13,309 nucleotides of DNA from Bacteroidales bacterium (GCA_016281475.1 JAEEIS010000065.1:1-13309), one strand, 5' to 3'; numbered from the stretch's first letter, positions 1 through 8,169 are shown. A program made the numbers and translations. Notes: generated by a model not told the origin, from the letters alone.

Positions 1-1
1 G

Positions 2-1501
2 CAGAAGGCTGCCGAACTCATCGACATGCGCAACCATCACGGTGCCCATCCCCGTCAGGGTGCGACGGATGTTTGTCCCCTTATCCCCGTGAGCAATATC
101 ACGATGGAAGAGGTGGTGGAGTATGCCCACAAGCTGGGCAAACGCCTGGGTGAGGAGCTGAATATCCCCATCTACTGCTACGAGAACGCCGCCTTCCAAC
201 CCAAACGCCGCAACCTGGCCTACTGCCGCACGGGCGAGTATGAGAGCCTCAGCAGCCGTCTGGGCAGCGAGGAGTGGAAGCCCGACTTCGGCCCCAACGA
301 GTGGAACGACCATGTGGCGCAAACCGGTGCCACGCAGGTGGGTGCCCGCGACTTCTTGGTGGCTATCAACTACAACCTAAATACCACCAGCACCCGCCGT
401 GCCAACGCCGTGGCTTTCGACGTGCGCGAGAAAGGCCGTCCCCAGCGCGAGGGTGGCAAGCCCAGCGGCAAGATTATGAAGGACGAGAAGGGCAACACCA
501 TTATGATACCAGGTACCTTGAAGGGCACCAAGGCCATCGGCTGGTATATCGAGGACTACGGCATCGCACAGGTGTCGATGAACATCACCAGCATCAAAGT
601 GGCTCCCGTGCACCTCTGCTTCGACGAGGTGTGCCGCTGTGCCGCCAACCGCGGATTGCGGGTGACGGGGTGCGAGATAGTGGGTCTGATACCCAAGAGC
701 GTGCTGATAGATGCGGGCAAGTACTATCTAGCCAAACAGCAGCGCAGCCTCGGCGTGAGTGAGGACGAGATAATGAAGGTGGCCATCAAGAGCATGGGCT
801 TGGACGACCTGAAGCCCTTCGACCCGAAGGAGAAGGTCATCGAGTTCCTTATCGAAGACCACAGCCAGAAGAAGCTGGTCGACCTCACCTGCACGGGCTT
901 CTGCGACGAGACGGCTAGCGAAAGCCCTGCTCCTGGTGGTGGCAGCGTGAGTGCCTATATGGGCGCGTTGGCGGCATCTCTTGGCACTATGGTCGCCAAC
1001 CTGACGGGTGGCAAGGCCGCCTACGACGATGAGTGGGAGAAGTTCAGCGATGTGGCTGTGAAGGGCCAGGCTCTGAAGACCGAACTGCTGCACTTGGTGG
1101 ATGAGGATACCAATGCCTTTAACAAGATAATGAATGCCTTTGGCCTGCCTAAGAAGACCGACGAGGAGAAGGCTGCCCGCACGGCTGCTATCCAAGAGGC
1201 TACGAAATTTGCCACTGAGGTTCCGTTCCACACGATGCAGAAGAGCTTCGAGGCCTTCGAGGTGTGCCGTGCCATGGTGGAGTGGGGCAATCCCGCCAGC
1301 GTGACCGACGGCGGCGTGGGTGCATTGGCCGCACGCAGCGCCGTGATGGGTGCCCATCTGAATGTGAAAATCAACGCCAGCTCGCTGAAGGACGAGGCAT
1401 TTAAGAACGACATTCTTGCCAAGGCTGCCGACCTTGAGGCCCGCGCCATCGAGCAAGAGGCCGAGATTATCAAGCTTGTCAACGAGAAGATTGGGCTCTA
1501 G
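2..1501 (+). CDS. ftcD: Bifunctional glutamate formimidoyltransferase / formimidoyl-THF cyclodeaminase, 5' partial
   Basis: The frame is open from base 2, so the true start lies upstream; 499 codons plus stop are visible. The family protein is usually about 560 residues, so some 60-70 N-terminal residues are missing. It transfers the formimino group of N-formimino-L-glutamate to tetrahydrofolate, then deaminates the product to methenyl-THF, the last step of histidine degradation, in the cytoplasm. The formiminotransferase part is recognised by the HHGAHPRQGATDVCP stretch near the visible start, where the family's catalytic histidine lies, and by VSMNITSIKVAPVH. The cyclodeaminase part starts around base 890 and shows PAPGGGSVSAYMGALAASLG and DTNAFNKIM. 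The fusion is normal for Bacteroidales. Other hut genes would be expected upstream, outside the window. The start is not visible, but the identity is secure. Confidence 0.95.
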   Translation, partial: QKAAELIDMRNHHGAHPRQGATDVCPLIPVSNITMEEVVEYAHKLGKRLGEELNIPIYCYENAAFQPKRRNLAYCRTGEYESLSSRLGSEEWKPDFGPNEWNDHVAQTGATQVGARDFLVAINYNLNTTSTRRANAVAFDVREKGRPQREGGKPSGKIMKDEKGNTIMIPGTLKGTKAIGWYIEDYGIAQVSMNITSIKVAPVHLCFDEVCRCAANRGLRVTGCEIVGLIPKSVLIDAGKYYLAKQQRSLGVSEDEIMKVAIKSMGLDDLKPFDPKEKVIEFLIEDHSQKKLVDLTCTGFCDETASESPAPGGGSVSAYMGALAASLGTMVANLTGGKAAYDDEWEKFSDVAVKGQALKTELLHLVDEDTNAFNKIMNAFGLPKKTDEEKAARTAAIQEATKFATEVPFHTMQKSFEAFEVCRAMVEWGNPASVTDGGVGALAARSAVMGAHLNVKINASSLKDEAFKNDILAKAADLEARAIEQEAEIIKLVNEKIGL

Positions 1502-1519
1502 AAATTAAAAATTAATAAT

Positions 1520-1562
1520 TAAGAATTAAGAAGTGGTGTTTGTAACTGCTTCTTAATTCTTA
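1520..1562. terminator. Intergenic 14-bp perfect hairpin after ftcD
   Basis: TAAGAATTAAGAAG (1520-1533) is perfectly complementary to CTTCTTAATTCTTA (1549-1562), with a 15-base loop. It starts 18 bases after the ftcD stop and ends 15 bases before the next ATG. The stem is almost all A-T and no clean U-run follows, so it is not a textbook intrinsic terminator. It may end ftcD transcription weakly, stabilise the mRNA end, or be a mobile AT-rich intergenic repeat. The structure is seen directly; the role is inferred. Confidence 0.5.
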
Positions 1563-1577
1563 TTTTATAGAGACATT

Positions 1578-1784
1578 ATGACCAGGGAAGAGATATTGAA
1601 AGAAATTGAGCGGCAGAAGAAACTGCTGCTCAATTATGAGGAACTAGAGGTTGATATGGATGACGACCCGTCCTATGTGGCTCGTGGCAACGGCTTCTGC
1701 GATGCCAAGTACAGCGAGGACTTTCTAGAGGGTCAGGCTGAAAAAATCCGCAGCCGCATTGCCGAGTTGGAACAAATGCTATAA
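1578..1784 (+). CDS. Small charged coiled-coil-like hypothetical protein (68 aa)
   Basis: I do not recognise the family. The 68-residue product has heptad-like helices rich in Glu, Lys and Leu at both ends (MTREEILKEIERQKKLLLNYEELE and FLEGQAEKIRSRIAELEQML). They flank an acidic/Gly-containing middle (DMDDDPSYVARGNGFCD). There is no signal peptide or membrane segment, so it is probably a cytosolic helical-hairpin or coiled-coil protein. It follows ftcD by 76 bases, across the 1520-1562 hairpin, on the same strand, so it could be read from ftcD or from its own promoter; I see no TAnnTTTG element close by. Clean codon use and a periodic hydrophobic pattern argue that it is real. Function unknown. 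Confidence 0.65.
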   Translation: MTREEILKEIERQKKLLLNYEELEVDMDDDPSYVARGNGFCDAKYSEDFLEGQAEKIRSRIAELEQML

Positions 1785-1937
1785 GAAACTGTTTTGTTTT
1801 TGTTCAATGATAATATGACAGCCTTTTGCCGGTGCTTTTTCTTTACAATGGAACCCCATTGCGCAATCGAAACTGTGGAAAAATTCCTCGACAACAGTCA
1901 ATAATCTTCTTCATCAATAAAATCAAAATAGTTTCTA

Positions 1938-1977
1938 AAAAAGGTTCCATCGCTTTTTGAGGCAATGGAACCTTTTT
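1938..1977. terminator. Bidirectional intrinsic terminator between converging transcripts
   Basis: AAAAAGGTTCCAT (1938-1950) pairs with ATGGAACCTTTTT (1965-1977): an 8-bp GC-containing core flanked by A- and T-tracts, with a 14-base loop. On the minus strand it starts 17 bases after the acyl-CoA dehydrogenase stop and is followed by a U-run, so it ends the fab/etf operon. On the plus strand it can also stop transcripts from the 1578-1784 gene. The core sequence occurs a third time upstream, at 1846-1855. Confidence 0.85.
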
Positions 1978-1993
1978 CTTTTCACCTATTAGA

Positions 1994-3580
1994 TTATAGC
2001 TGCTCGCATATGTAGCTGCAGGCATCGGTGTAGCTGTTGTCGCGGACGCTGTCGAACAGGAGCAGGTAGCCCATGATGATGAGCGCAATCTGCTCAGTGA
2101 GGCGGCGTGCGTGGTGCTCGAAACGTGGTGCCGACGTGCCTTCGGTGGCTGCGTTGTCGTACATGGCGTTGTAGCGTTTCACGCCCTCGCGCAGCGCGGT
2201 GAGGCACTCGTTCTGCTCGGGAGTGAGTGTCAGCGTGGAGGCCTTAGTGTCGTAGTCGGCAACAATTTTCAGATAGCCGCCACTGACAATGCCCTTGAGC
2301 GCGGCAACGACCTGTAGCTGGCTGGTGCCCTCGTAGATGGTGAGGATACGGGCATCGCGATAGAGGCGTTCGCATGCATATTCTTTCATGAATCCGCTAC
2401 CGCCATGAATCTGGATGCAGTCGTATGCGCAACGGTTGGCATACTCGCTGGCCATGAGCTTGACAAGCGGCGTGAGCATGTCGGCAACGCGCGAAGCCTG
2501 TTTGGAGGAGGTGGAGAGGTCGACGTAGCGTGCGGTCTCGTACATAAGGGTACGGGCGGCAAGCGTACGGGCGTGCATAGCACGCAGGATGTCCTGCACC
2601 TGGATGAAGTCGCCGATGGGGTGGCCAAACTGCTCACGGGTGGCGGCGTAGATGTCGGCTTCGCGACATGCGGCCTCGCAGAGACCGATGGACTGAGCGC
2701 CCACGCCGAGGCGGGCACCATTCATCAGCGACATGACGTATTTGATAAGGCCTAGGCGGCGTTCGCCGACGAGCTGTGCGGGAGCATTGTTGAAGACCAA
2801 TTCGGCGGTGGGGGAGCCTTTGATGCCCATCTTATTCTCGATGCGACGCACGGTCATGCCGCCGTCGGCACGGTCGAAAACGAAGTAGGAGAGGCCACGA
2901 CCGTCGGTGGTGCCCTCTTCGCTGCGGGCAAGCACAAGGTGTATGTCGGCATCGCCATTGGTGATGAAACGCTTGACACCGTTGAGTCGCCAGCAGTTGT
3001 TGGCCTCGTCGAAGGTGGCACGCAGGCGCACGGACTGGAGGTCGCTACCGGCATCGGGCTCGGTGAGGTCCATCGAGCAGGTGGCACCGTCCTGAATGCG
3101 GGGGAGGAACTTCTGCTTGAGCTCTTCGGAAGCAAACTGCTGAATGGTGTCGGCGCAGTCCTGCAGGCCCCAGATGGTGGCAAAACCCACATCGGCACGG
3201 GCGATAATCTCAGCAGCCATGACAGCAACTACACGGGGCATGTTGAGCCCGCCGAAGCGTCGCTCGAGGGTCATGCCATAGAGTCCGGACTGCACCAGGG
3301 CGGAGAGGTTCTTCTGTGTGCCGGCGGCATATTGCACATGGCCGTCAATCAGATGCGGACCTTCCAAATCGACATCGGCAGCATTGGGGGCGATGACCTC
3401 GGCGGAGATATTGCCAAGGAGGTCGAGAATCATTTCGTACTGCTGTATGGCCTCTTCGCTATTGGCGGGGATGGCAACGCCCTGCTCGGCGAAGCCCTTT
3501 TCGGCAGTTTCGGCTACACGCACCATGTCGGGGTGGTGAAGATGTAATGAAAGACTTGGGTTGTCGGTATAAAAGTTCAT
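1994..3580 (-). CDS. Acyl-CoA (or acyl-ACP) dehydrogenase, large FAD-dependent type
   Basis: An FAD enzyme that interconverts an acyl thioester and its trans-2-enoyl form, exchanging electrons with ETF. From the ATG at 3580 it has 528 residues, well over the ~380 of short-chain ACADs, with an N-terminal extension and about 100 extra C-terminal residues, as in larger bacterial ACADs. Visible signatures are the DLTEPDAGSD loop (171-180), REQFGHPI (315-322), QIHGGSGF (390-397) and IYEGTSQ (415-421). In the last, Glu417 matches the catalytic base of SCAD/MCAD-type enzymes. An upstream in-frame start at 3604 would overlap the etfA end; the 3580 start leaves a 2-base gap and is preferred. It is the last gene of the operon, directly after etfBA, its probable electron partner. 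The ACP in the same operon makes an acyl-ACP substrate possible, which is inference. Confidence 0.93.
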   Translation of the reverse strand: MNFYTDNPSLSLHLHHPDMVRVAETAEKGFAEQGVAIPANSEEAIQQYEMILDLLGNISAEVIAPNAADVDLEGPHLIDGHVQYAAGTQKNLSALVQSGLYGMTLERRFGGLNMPRVVAVMAAEIIARADVGFATIWGLQDCADTIQQFASEELKQKFLPRIQDGATCSMDLTEPDAGSDLQSVRLRATFDEANNCWRLNGVKRFITNGDADIHLVLARSEEGTTDGRGLSYFVFDRADGGMTVRRIENKMGIKGSPTAELVFNNAPAQLVGERRLGLIKYVMSLMNGARLGVGAQSIGLCEAACREADIYAATREQFGHPIGDFIQVQDILRAMHARTLAARTLMYETARYVDLSTSSKQASRVADMLTPLVKLMASEYANRCAYDCIQIHGGSGFMKEYACERLYRDARILTIYEGTSQLQVVAALKGIVSGGYLKIVADYDTKASTLTLTPEQNECLTALREGVKRYNAMYDNAATEGTSAPRFEHHARRLTEQIALIIMGYLLLFDSVRDNSYTDACSYICEQL

Positions 3581-3582
3581 AG

Positions 3583-4605
3583 CTATTTCAAGATATTGTT
3601 GCAACTGTCAATCAGCATCGGCAGGACCGTGGTGACATCGCCAATGATGGTGTAGTCGGCGATGGCATTGATGGGGGCCTGTGGGTCGGTGTTGATGGAA
3701 ATGATTTTTGACGATTGATCCATGCCGGCACGGTGCTGCACAGCACCCGAGATGCCGCAGGCGATGTAGAGACGGGGACGGACGGTGACACCGGTCTGGC
3801 CTATCTGGCGGTCGTTCTCGGCAAAGCCTGCATCGACAGCGGCGCGGGTGGCACCCACTTCGCCGCCAAGCATGTGTGCCAGTTTGTGAAGCAGTTGGAA
3901 ATTCTCCTTGCTGCCCATGCCGTAGCCGCCAGCCACGATGATGGGGGCACCTTTGATGTTGATGTTCTTCTCAACAATGTCGCTGTGAAGGATGGTGACG
4001 GCACCGTCGACGGCATCAAGGGCGTTGCCAAGGTCGATGGGGATGATTTTGCCCTGATAGTTGGCATCAAGGACCTCCTTTTTCATCACGCCTTCGCGAA
4101 TGGTGGCCATTTGCGGACGGGTTTCGGGCGAAACGATGGTGGCGATGATGTTGCCGCCAAAGGCGGGACGAATCTGGTGGAGCAACTGCTCGTAGTGCTT
4201 GCCGCTCTTGGCATCGTCGTGCGGACCCAGTTCGAGTGCGGTGCAGTCGGCTGTGAGGCCGCAACGCAGATAGGAGGAAATACGGGGTGCGAGGTCGCGT
4301 CCGACGGTGGTGGCACCAAAGAGTACTACGTCGGGCTGTTGCTGCTCAAGGACTTTGCTCAGAGCGGTGAAGTGGGGTAGGGTGCGGTAGGAGGCAAGGC
4401 GGCTGTCGTTGGCGACAAACACCTCGTCGACACCGTAGGGATACAGCTCTTTGGCGGCCTGCTCTATGTTGTTGCCAGCCACCACGGCCTGCAGTTTGCC
4501 ATGCATCTCGGTGGCCAGTTGGCGACCCTTGGTGCAGATTTCAAGACTGACATCGGCAATGTGGTTGCTGCGGGTCAGTTCGCAATATACTAATACATTG
4601 TTCAT
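3583..4605 (-). CDS. etfA: Electron transfer flavoprotein alpha subunit
   Basis: The FAD-binding subunit of the ETF heterodimer, which shuttles electrons to or from the acyl-CoA dehydrogenase encoded 2 bases downstream. The 340-residue length is normal. The N-terminal Rossmann-like domain begins NNVLVYCEL. The C-terminal FAD domain is clear: VAGGYGMGSKENF (224-236), GATRAAVDAGF (251-261), GQTGVTVRPRLYIACGISGA (269-288) continuing to HRAGM, and INTDPQAPI (304-312). No extra ferredoxin domain is fused. The start ATG at 4605 lies 31 bases after the etfB stop. The gene order etfB-etfA-ACAD fits one functional electron-transfer unit. Cytoplasmic; no signal peptide. Confidence 0.96.
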   Translation of the reverse strand: MNNVLVYCELTRSNHIADVSLEICTKGRQLATEMHGKLQAVVAGNNIEQAAKELYPYGVDEVFVANDSRLASYRTLPHFTALSKVLEQQQPDVVLFGATTVGRDLAPRISSYLRCGLTADCTALELGPHDDAKSGKHYEQLLHQIRPAFGGNIIATIVSPETRPQMATIREGVMKKEVLDANYQGKIIPIDLGNALDAVDGAVTILHSDIVEKNINIKGAPIIVAGGYGMGSKENFQLLHKLAHMLGGEVGATRAAVDAGFAENDRQIGQTGVTVRPRLYIACGISGAVQHRAGMDQSSKIISINTDPQAPINAIADYTIIGDVTTVLPMLIDSCNNILK

Positions 4606-4636
4606 TGAATCGACTTTTTTGATTAGGGTGTTACGG

Positions 4637-5443
4637 TTACGAGATGATGTGTTCTTTTGATAATGTTGCCATCAGCTGCGAGAGGGCCTCCGGGGTGGCG
4701 TCGACTTGGCAACTCTCTTTGTGCGAAAGGACGATGTTGTCGATTTTCTTCACCTTGGTGGGGGAGCCTTTCAGTCCCAAGCGCTCAAGTTCGGGGTTGA
4801 CGTCGTCGGCATTGAGGAAACGCACCTCTTCCTTGGCAAGGCGCAGCAGGCGATGGGCATGGGGGTAGCGGCAGTCGGGTGCGGAGGCTGTGACAGTGAC
4901 CAATGCGGGCAGGGTGCAACGCACCTGCTCCACACCGTCGGCCAGTCGGCGGTTCAGCACGATGCTGTCGGCATTCACGTCGCACAGATCCTCGGCGTAA
5001 GTTACTTGTGGAATCTCCAGTTTCTCTGCCACTTGGGGGCCAACCTGGGCAGTGTCGCCATCGATGGCCTGACGGCCGCAGAATACGATGTCCACTTTGC
5101 CCAGTTGGCGGACAGCCTGCGAAAGGGCGTAAGAGGTGGCAAGGGTGTCGGAGCCGGCAAAGCGGGCGTCGCTCAGCACAAAACCGTCGTCGGCACCGCG
5201 TGCGCATGAATCCTTGATGATTTGTGAGGCCCGCTGTGGACCCATGGTGATGACAGTGATATGGCTTCCGGGCATGCGGTCTTTCACCTGCAGTGCCATC
5301 TCAAGGGCCTTGAGGTCTTCGGGGTTAAACACAGTGGGCAGTGCGGCACGATTGACGGTGCCGTCGGGGTTCATGGCATCCCCTCCCACATTGTGTGTGT
5401 CGGGCACCTGCTTGGCAAGCACCACTATTTTAAGTTCAGACAT
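4637..5443 (-). CDS. etfB: Electron transfer flavoprotein beta subunit
   Basis: The beta subunit of ETF (268 residues, normal length) binds AMP in classical ETFs or a second FAD in bifurcating ones. It opens with SELKIVVLAKQVPDT and carries NPEDLKALEMAL (40-51), GRQAIDGDTAQVGPQ (123-137) and GLKGSPTKV (223-231), all family hallmarks. The DGDTAQVGP form resembles ETFs of anaerobes rather than the human/AMP type, which hints at, but does not prove, bifurcation. It starts 5 bases after the ACP stop, so translation of ACP and ETF is probably coupled. That spacing ties the ETF to the fatty-acid genes rather than to general beta-oxidation. Confidence 0.96.
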   Translation of the reverse strand: MSELKIVVLAKQVPDTHNVGGDAMNPDGTVNRAALPTVFNPEDLKALEMALQVKDRMPGSHITVITMGPQRASQIIKDSCARGADDGFVLSDARFAGSDTLATSYALSQAVRQLGKVDIVFCGRQAIDGDTAQVGPQVAEKLEIPQVTYAEDLCDVNADSIVLNRRLADGVEQVRCTLPALVTVTASAPDCRYPHAHRLLRLAKEEVRFLNADDVNPELERLGLKGSPTKVKKIDNIVLSHKESCQVDATPEALSQLMATLSKEHIIS

Positions 5444-5448
5444 GGTGT

Positions 5449-5700
5449 CTATTTTTTGTTAATAGCGTTATACACTTGATTTACTATATCGCGAACGGTC
5501 TTCATTTCGCCAGTCTCATGTTCGGGGAGCTCAATATCATATCGTCTCTCGATGAACATGATAAGCTCTACAATGTCGATAGAATCGGCACAGAGGTCTC
5601 CCGCCAATCTGTCGTCAAGATTGATGGCATTGGTGAATCCCAGATGGTCGGCAACCAGTTCGACGATTTCTGTGGAGAGTTGTTCTAGTGATTTTTCCAT
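5449..5700 (-). CDS. Dedicated acyl carrier protein (83 aa)
   Basis: A small acidic four-helix carrier protein of 83 residues. The phosphopantetheine attachment motif reads ADSIDIVELIMF, with Ser40 as the modified serine; Ile replaces the usual Leu of the DSL motif. The helix after it and the C-terminal TVRDIVNQVYNAI match the ACP fold. It is quite different from the expected housekeeping AcpP of Bacteroidales and lies between fabG and etfB, so it is probably a pathway-specific carrier for the products of the FabH/F/Z/G set. It relies on a holo-ACP synthase encoded elsewhere. It starts 29 bases after the fabG stop and ends 5 bases before etfB. Confidence 0.92.
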   Translation of the reverse strand: MEKSLEQLSTEIVELVADHLGFTNAINLDDRLAGDLCADSIDIVELIMFIERRYDIELPEHETGEMKTVRDIVNQVYNAINKK

Positions 5701-5729
5701 ATTATTGTAGTTGCTTGGGTTAGGCTATC

Positions 5730-6476
5730 TTATAATACCAGTCCGCCGTCGCAGCAGAGCACATGTCCGGTGACATAGCCTGCCAGGTCGGAAGCAAGGA
5801 ACAGGCTGACGCGGGCTACATCGACATCGGTACCGCCACGGCGTAGCGGGATCTGTGCCATCCAGCTCTTGCGAGCCTCTTCGCTGAGGGCCTGTGTCAT
5901 AGGGGTCTCGATGAATCCGGGGGCAACGGCGTTGCAGCGGATGTTGCGACCGCCCAGTTCCTTGGCCAGCGAGCGGGTGAAACCGATGATGCCGGACTTG
6001 GCGGCAGCATAGTTGCACTGGCCGGCATTGCCGTTGATGGCAACGATGGAACTGATGTTGACGATGGAACCGCTACGCTGCTTGATCATCATGGGGGCGA
6101 AGGCCTTGCAGTAGTTGAATACGGAGCGGAGGTTGGTCTGAATGACGGCATCCCAATCGTTGGGCGTCATGCGCAGCAGCAGGTTGTCGCGGGTGATACC
6201 GGCGTTGTTGACCAGCACGTCGAGGCGGCCAAACTCTTTCTCAACCTTGCTGACGACGGCCAGGGTCTCGTCGTAGTCGGCGGCATTAGCAGCAACAAAC
6301 ATGGCTTTGACACCTTTGGCGGTGAGCTCTTCGACAAGCGATTGGCTGTTTTCGTTTTCGCGCAGGTCGGTGAAGATAACGTTGGCACCCTCTTCGGCAA
6401 ACAGCAGTGCGGTGCTGCGACCGATGCCGCGTGAGGCACCGGTGATAAGGGCTGTTTTATTTTGTAGTAAATTCAT
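5730..6476 (-). CDS. fabG: 3-oxoacyl-ACP reductase (SDR family)
   Basis: An NADPH-dependent reductase of 3-oxoacyl-ACP to (R)-3-hydroxyacyl-ACP, of normal length (248 residues). The SDR signatures are complete: the TGASRGIG cofactor loop (12-19), NNAG (90-93), Asn115, Ser143, and Tyr156/Lys160 in YAAAK. RNIRCNAVAPGFIETPMT and the C-terminal CDGGLVL also match FabG. The start at 6476 lies 6 bases after the fabZ stop, in the same minus-strand operon. It should follow FabF/FabH and precede FabZ in each elongation cycle. Confidence 0.95.
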   Translation of the reverse strand: MNLLQNKTALITGASRGIGRSTALLFAEEGANVIFTDLRENENSQSLVEELTAKGVKAMFVAANAADYDETLAVVSKVEKEFGRLDVLVNNAGITRDNLLLRMTPNDWDAVIQTNLRSVFNYCKAFAPMMIKQRSGSIVNISSIVAINGNAGQCNYAAAKSGIIGFTRSLAKELGGRNIRCNAVAPGFIETPMTQALSEEARKSWMAQIPLRRGGTDVDVARVSLFLASDLAGYVTGHVLCCDGGLVL

Positions 6477-6482
6477 ATCAAT

Positions 6483-6914
6483 TTATTGTTGTTGATTGGT
6501 TTTGGGTACAAGCGTGAATATCAGATTGCCTTTGCAGCATAGTTGGCCGTCGACGGTCGACTTGGCTTCTACAAAGAAGGTCTGTCCGCGACGGTTGGTG
6601 ATGCGGCCTTCGATAGTAAGGGTCTCACCCGGACGCAGCTGGCGTTTGAAGCGGGCACCGTCGATTCCGCTGTAGAAGGGCGTGCAGCCTTTCTCCAACT
6701 CTTCGCGGATGAGGATGCAGCACGACTGCGCCATGATTTCGCAAATGATGACGCCGGGCACCACGGGATAGCCCGGGAAATGACCTTGAAGGAAGAATTC
6801 GTCGCCTTTGACATGGTAATGCGCTATGGCTTGATCTCCGATCATCTCCACATCGTCCACCAGCAACATGGGCTCGCGATGGGGCAGGAATGTCTTTATT
6901 TCTTCTCTTTGCAT
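6483..6914 (-). CDS. fabZ: 3-hydroxyacyl-ACP dehydratase, FabZ type (hot-dog fold)
   Basis: It dehydrates 3-hydroxyacyl-ACP to trans-2-enoyl-ACP. The 143 residues show the single hot-dog domain: LPHREPMLLVDDV near the N-terminus and the active-site helix FFLQGHFPGYPVVPGVIICE, with His45 and Glu59 at the FabZ catalytic positions. YSGIDGARFKRQLRPGETL is the usual following strand-turn. No isomerase-type features of FabA are evident. The next reaction would normally be an enoyl-ACP reductase, which the operon does not encode; the ETF-linked dehydrogenase downstream is the only candidate nearby. The gene is 16 bases after the fabF stop and 6 bases before fabG. Confidence 0.93.
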   Translation of the reverse strand: MQREEIKTFLPHREPMLLVDDVEMIGDQAIAHYHVKGDEFFLQGHFPGYPVVPGVIICEIMAQSCCILIREELEKGCTPFYSGIDGARFKRQLRPGETLTIEGRITNRRGQTFFVEAKSTVDGQLCCKGNLIFTLVPKTNQQQ

Positions 6915-6930
6915 GGAATGATGTTTTTTT

Positions 6931-8169
6931 TTAGATTCTTCTTAATGCGATACATGCGTTCTGACCGCCGAAGCCAAACGAGTTGGAGATGGCCACGTCG
7001 GCGGTGTATTCGCGTGCCGTGTGGGGAGTGTAGTCGAGGTCGCACACGGGGTCGGGCTCGTTCAGGTTGATGGTCGGGGCCACAACGCCATTCTTCAATG
7101 TCAGGGCAGAAATGATGGCCTCGAGAGCACCTGCCGCACCCAGCATGTGTCCGACCATCGACTTGGTCGAGCTGATGACGGCCTTGCGTGCAGCCTCTTC
7201 GCCCATGGCAATCTTCATGGCCATGGTCTCGGTCTTGTCGTTAAGCGGGGTTCCCGTGCCGTGGGCGTTGACATACAGGCGTTCAGTGTCCTTGTAGTCG
7301 GCACCTTGCAGCGCCAATGCGATGGCGTTGGCAGCGCACTTGCCGTCGGGACGGGGAGCGGTGTAGTGGTGCGCGTCGCAGGTGTTGCCATATCCGCACA
7401 CCTCGGCGTATATCTTGGCTCCGCGAGCCTTGGCATGTTCGTATTCCTCAAGAACCAGTACGCCTGCGCCTTCGCCCATGACAAATCCTTTGCGGCGGCT
7501 GTCGAAAGGCAGCGATGCGGCGGCGGGGTCGGTGCTGGTGGCAAGGGCCTTGCTGTTGGCAAAGCCGCTGATGGCTATGTCGGTGATGGCAGCCTCGCTA
7601 CCACCCGTTATCATCACGTCGGCTGCGCCCTCGCGTATCATGCGGAACGATTCTCCCACAGAGTGGGTGCCCGTTGCACATGCGGTGACGACCGGCAGGT
7701 TGGGACCCTCGGCATGAAACATGATGGCAACGTCGGCCGAGGCAATGTTGGCAATCATCATGGGAATGAAATGTGGCGGAACACGGCGGGGACCTTCGTT
7801 CAGCAGCACGCAATGGTCGTGCAGAAAGGTCTGGATGCCGCCGATGCCCGAACCGATGGCGCAGCCCACACGCTCGGGAGCCACGTCGCGGCCCACCTCT
7901 AATCCGCAGTCGGCCATGGCCTGACGTGCTGCGGCAAGGGCAAAGAGGGCGTAATTATCGTTGTGGCGGGCAGTGGCACGGTCGATACCTTCGGCTATGG
8001 GGTCGAAATTCTTTACTTCGGCTGCCAGCTTCACAGGAAGGTTCTCGGTGGGGATATTCTTGATGAAGTCAATGGCACACACGCCGTTGACCAATCCATT
8101 CCACAATGTATCTATGTTGTTTCCCAGAGGGGTGATGCACCCAAGTCCGGTTATGACTACTCGTCTCAT
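6931..8169 (-). CDS. fabF: 3-oxoacyl-ACP synthase II (KAS I/II family)
   Basis: A condensing enzyme that elongates acyl-ACP with malonyl-ACP. With the ATG at 8169 it is 412 residues, the normal length, and begins MRRVVITGLGCITPLG as expected. An in-frame start at 8193 adds eight residues from an AT-repeat and is rejected. The full Cys-His-His triad is present: Cys164 in VTACATGTHS, His303 in NAHGTGTPLND and His341 in KSMVGHMLGAAG. It is therefore an active ketosynthase and not a chain-length factor. There is no paired second KS of the aryl-polyene or type II PKS kind. It starts 32 bases after fabH, across an AT-rich self-complementary stretch that includes its start codon. Confidence 0.96.
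   Translation of the reverse strand: MRRVVITGLGCITPLGNNIDTLWNGLVNGVCAIDFIKNIPTENLPVKLAAEVKNFDPIAEGIDRATARHNDNYALFALAAARQAMADCGLEVGRDVAPERVGCAIGSGIGGIQTFLHDHCVLLNEGPRRVPPHFIPMMIANIASADVAIMFHAEGPNLPVVTACATGTHSVGESFRMIREGAADVMITGGSEAAITDIAISGFANSKALATSTDPAAASLPFDSRRKGFVMGEGAGVLVLEEYEHAKARGAKIYAEVCGYGNTCDAHHYTAPRPDGKCAANAIALALQGADYKDTERLYVNAHGTGTPLNDKTETMAMKIAMGEEAARKAVISSTKSMVGHMLGAAGALEAIISALTLKNGVVAPTINLNEPDPVCDLDYTPHTAREYTADVAISNSFGFGGQNACIALRRI

Noticed and set aside
728..1456. A 242-codon minus-strand open frame inside ftcD
   Set aside because: It is antisense to well-conserved formiminotransferase-cyclodeaminase sequence; the His/Ala/Leu-rich composition is typical of a shadow frame.
2939..3547. 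A 202-codon plus-strand open frame opposite the acyl-CoA dehydrogenase
   Set aside because: It is a shadow of a clearly conserved gene on the other strand, with no domain, promoter or start signal of its own.
7021..7902. A 293-codon plus-strand open frame inside fabF
   Set aside because: It is antisense to a ketosynthase with a complete catalytic triad; long antisense frames are expected in GC-rich coding DNA, and the product has a Gly/His/Val-rich composition with no recognisable domain.
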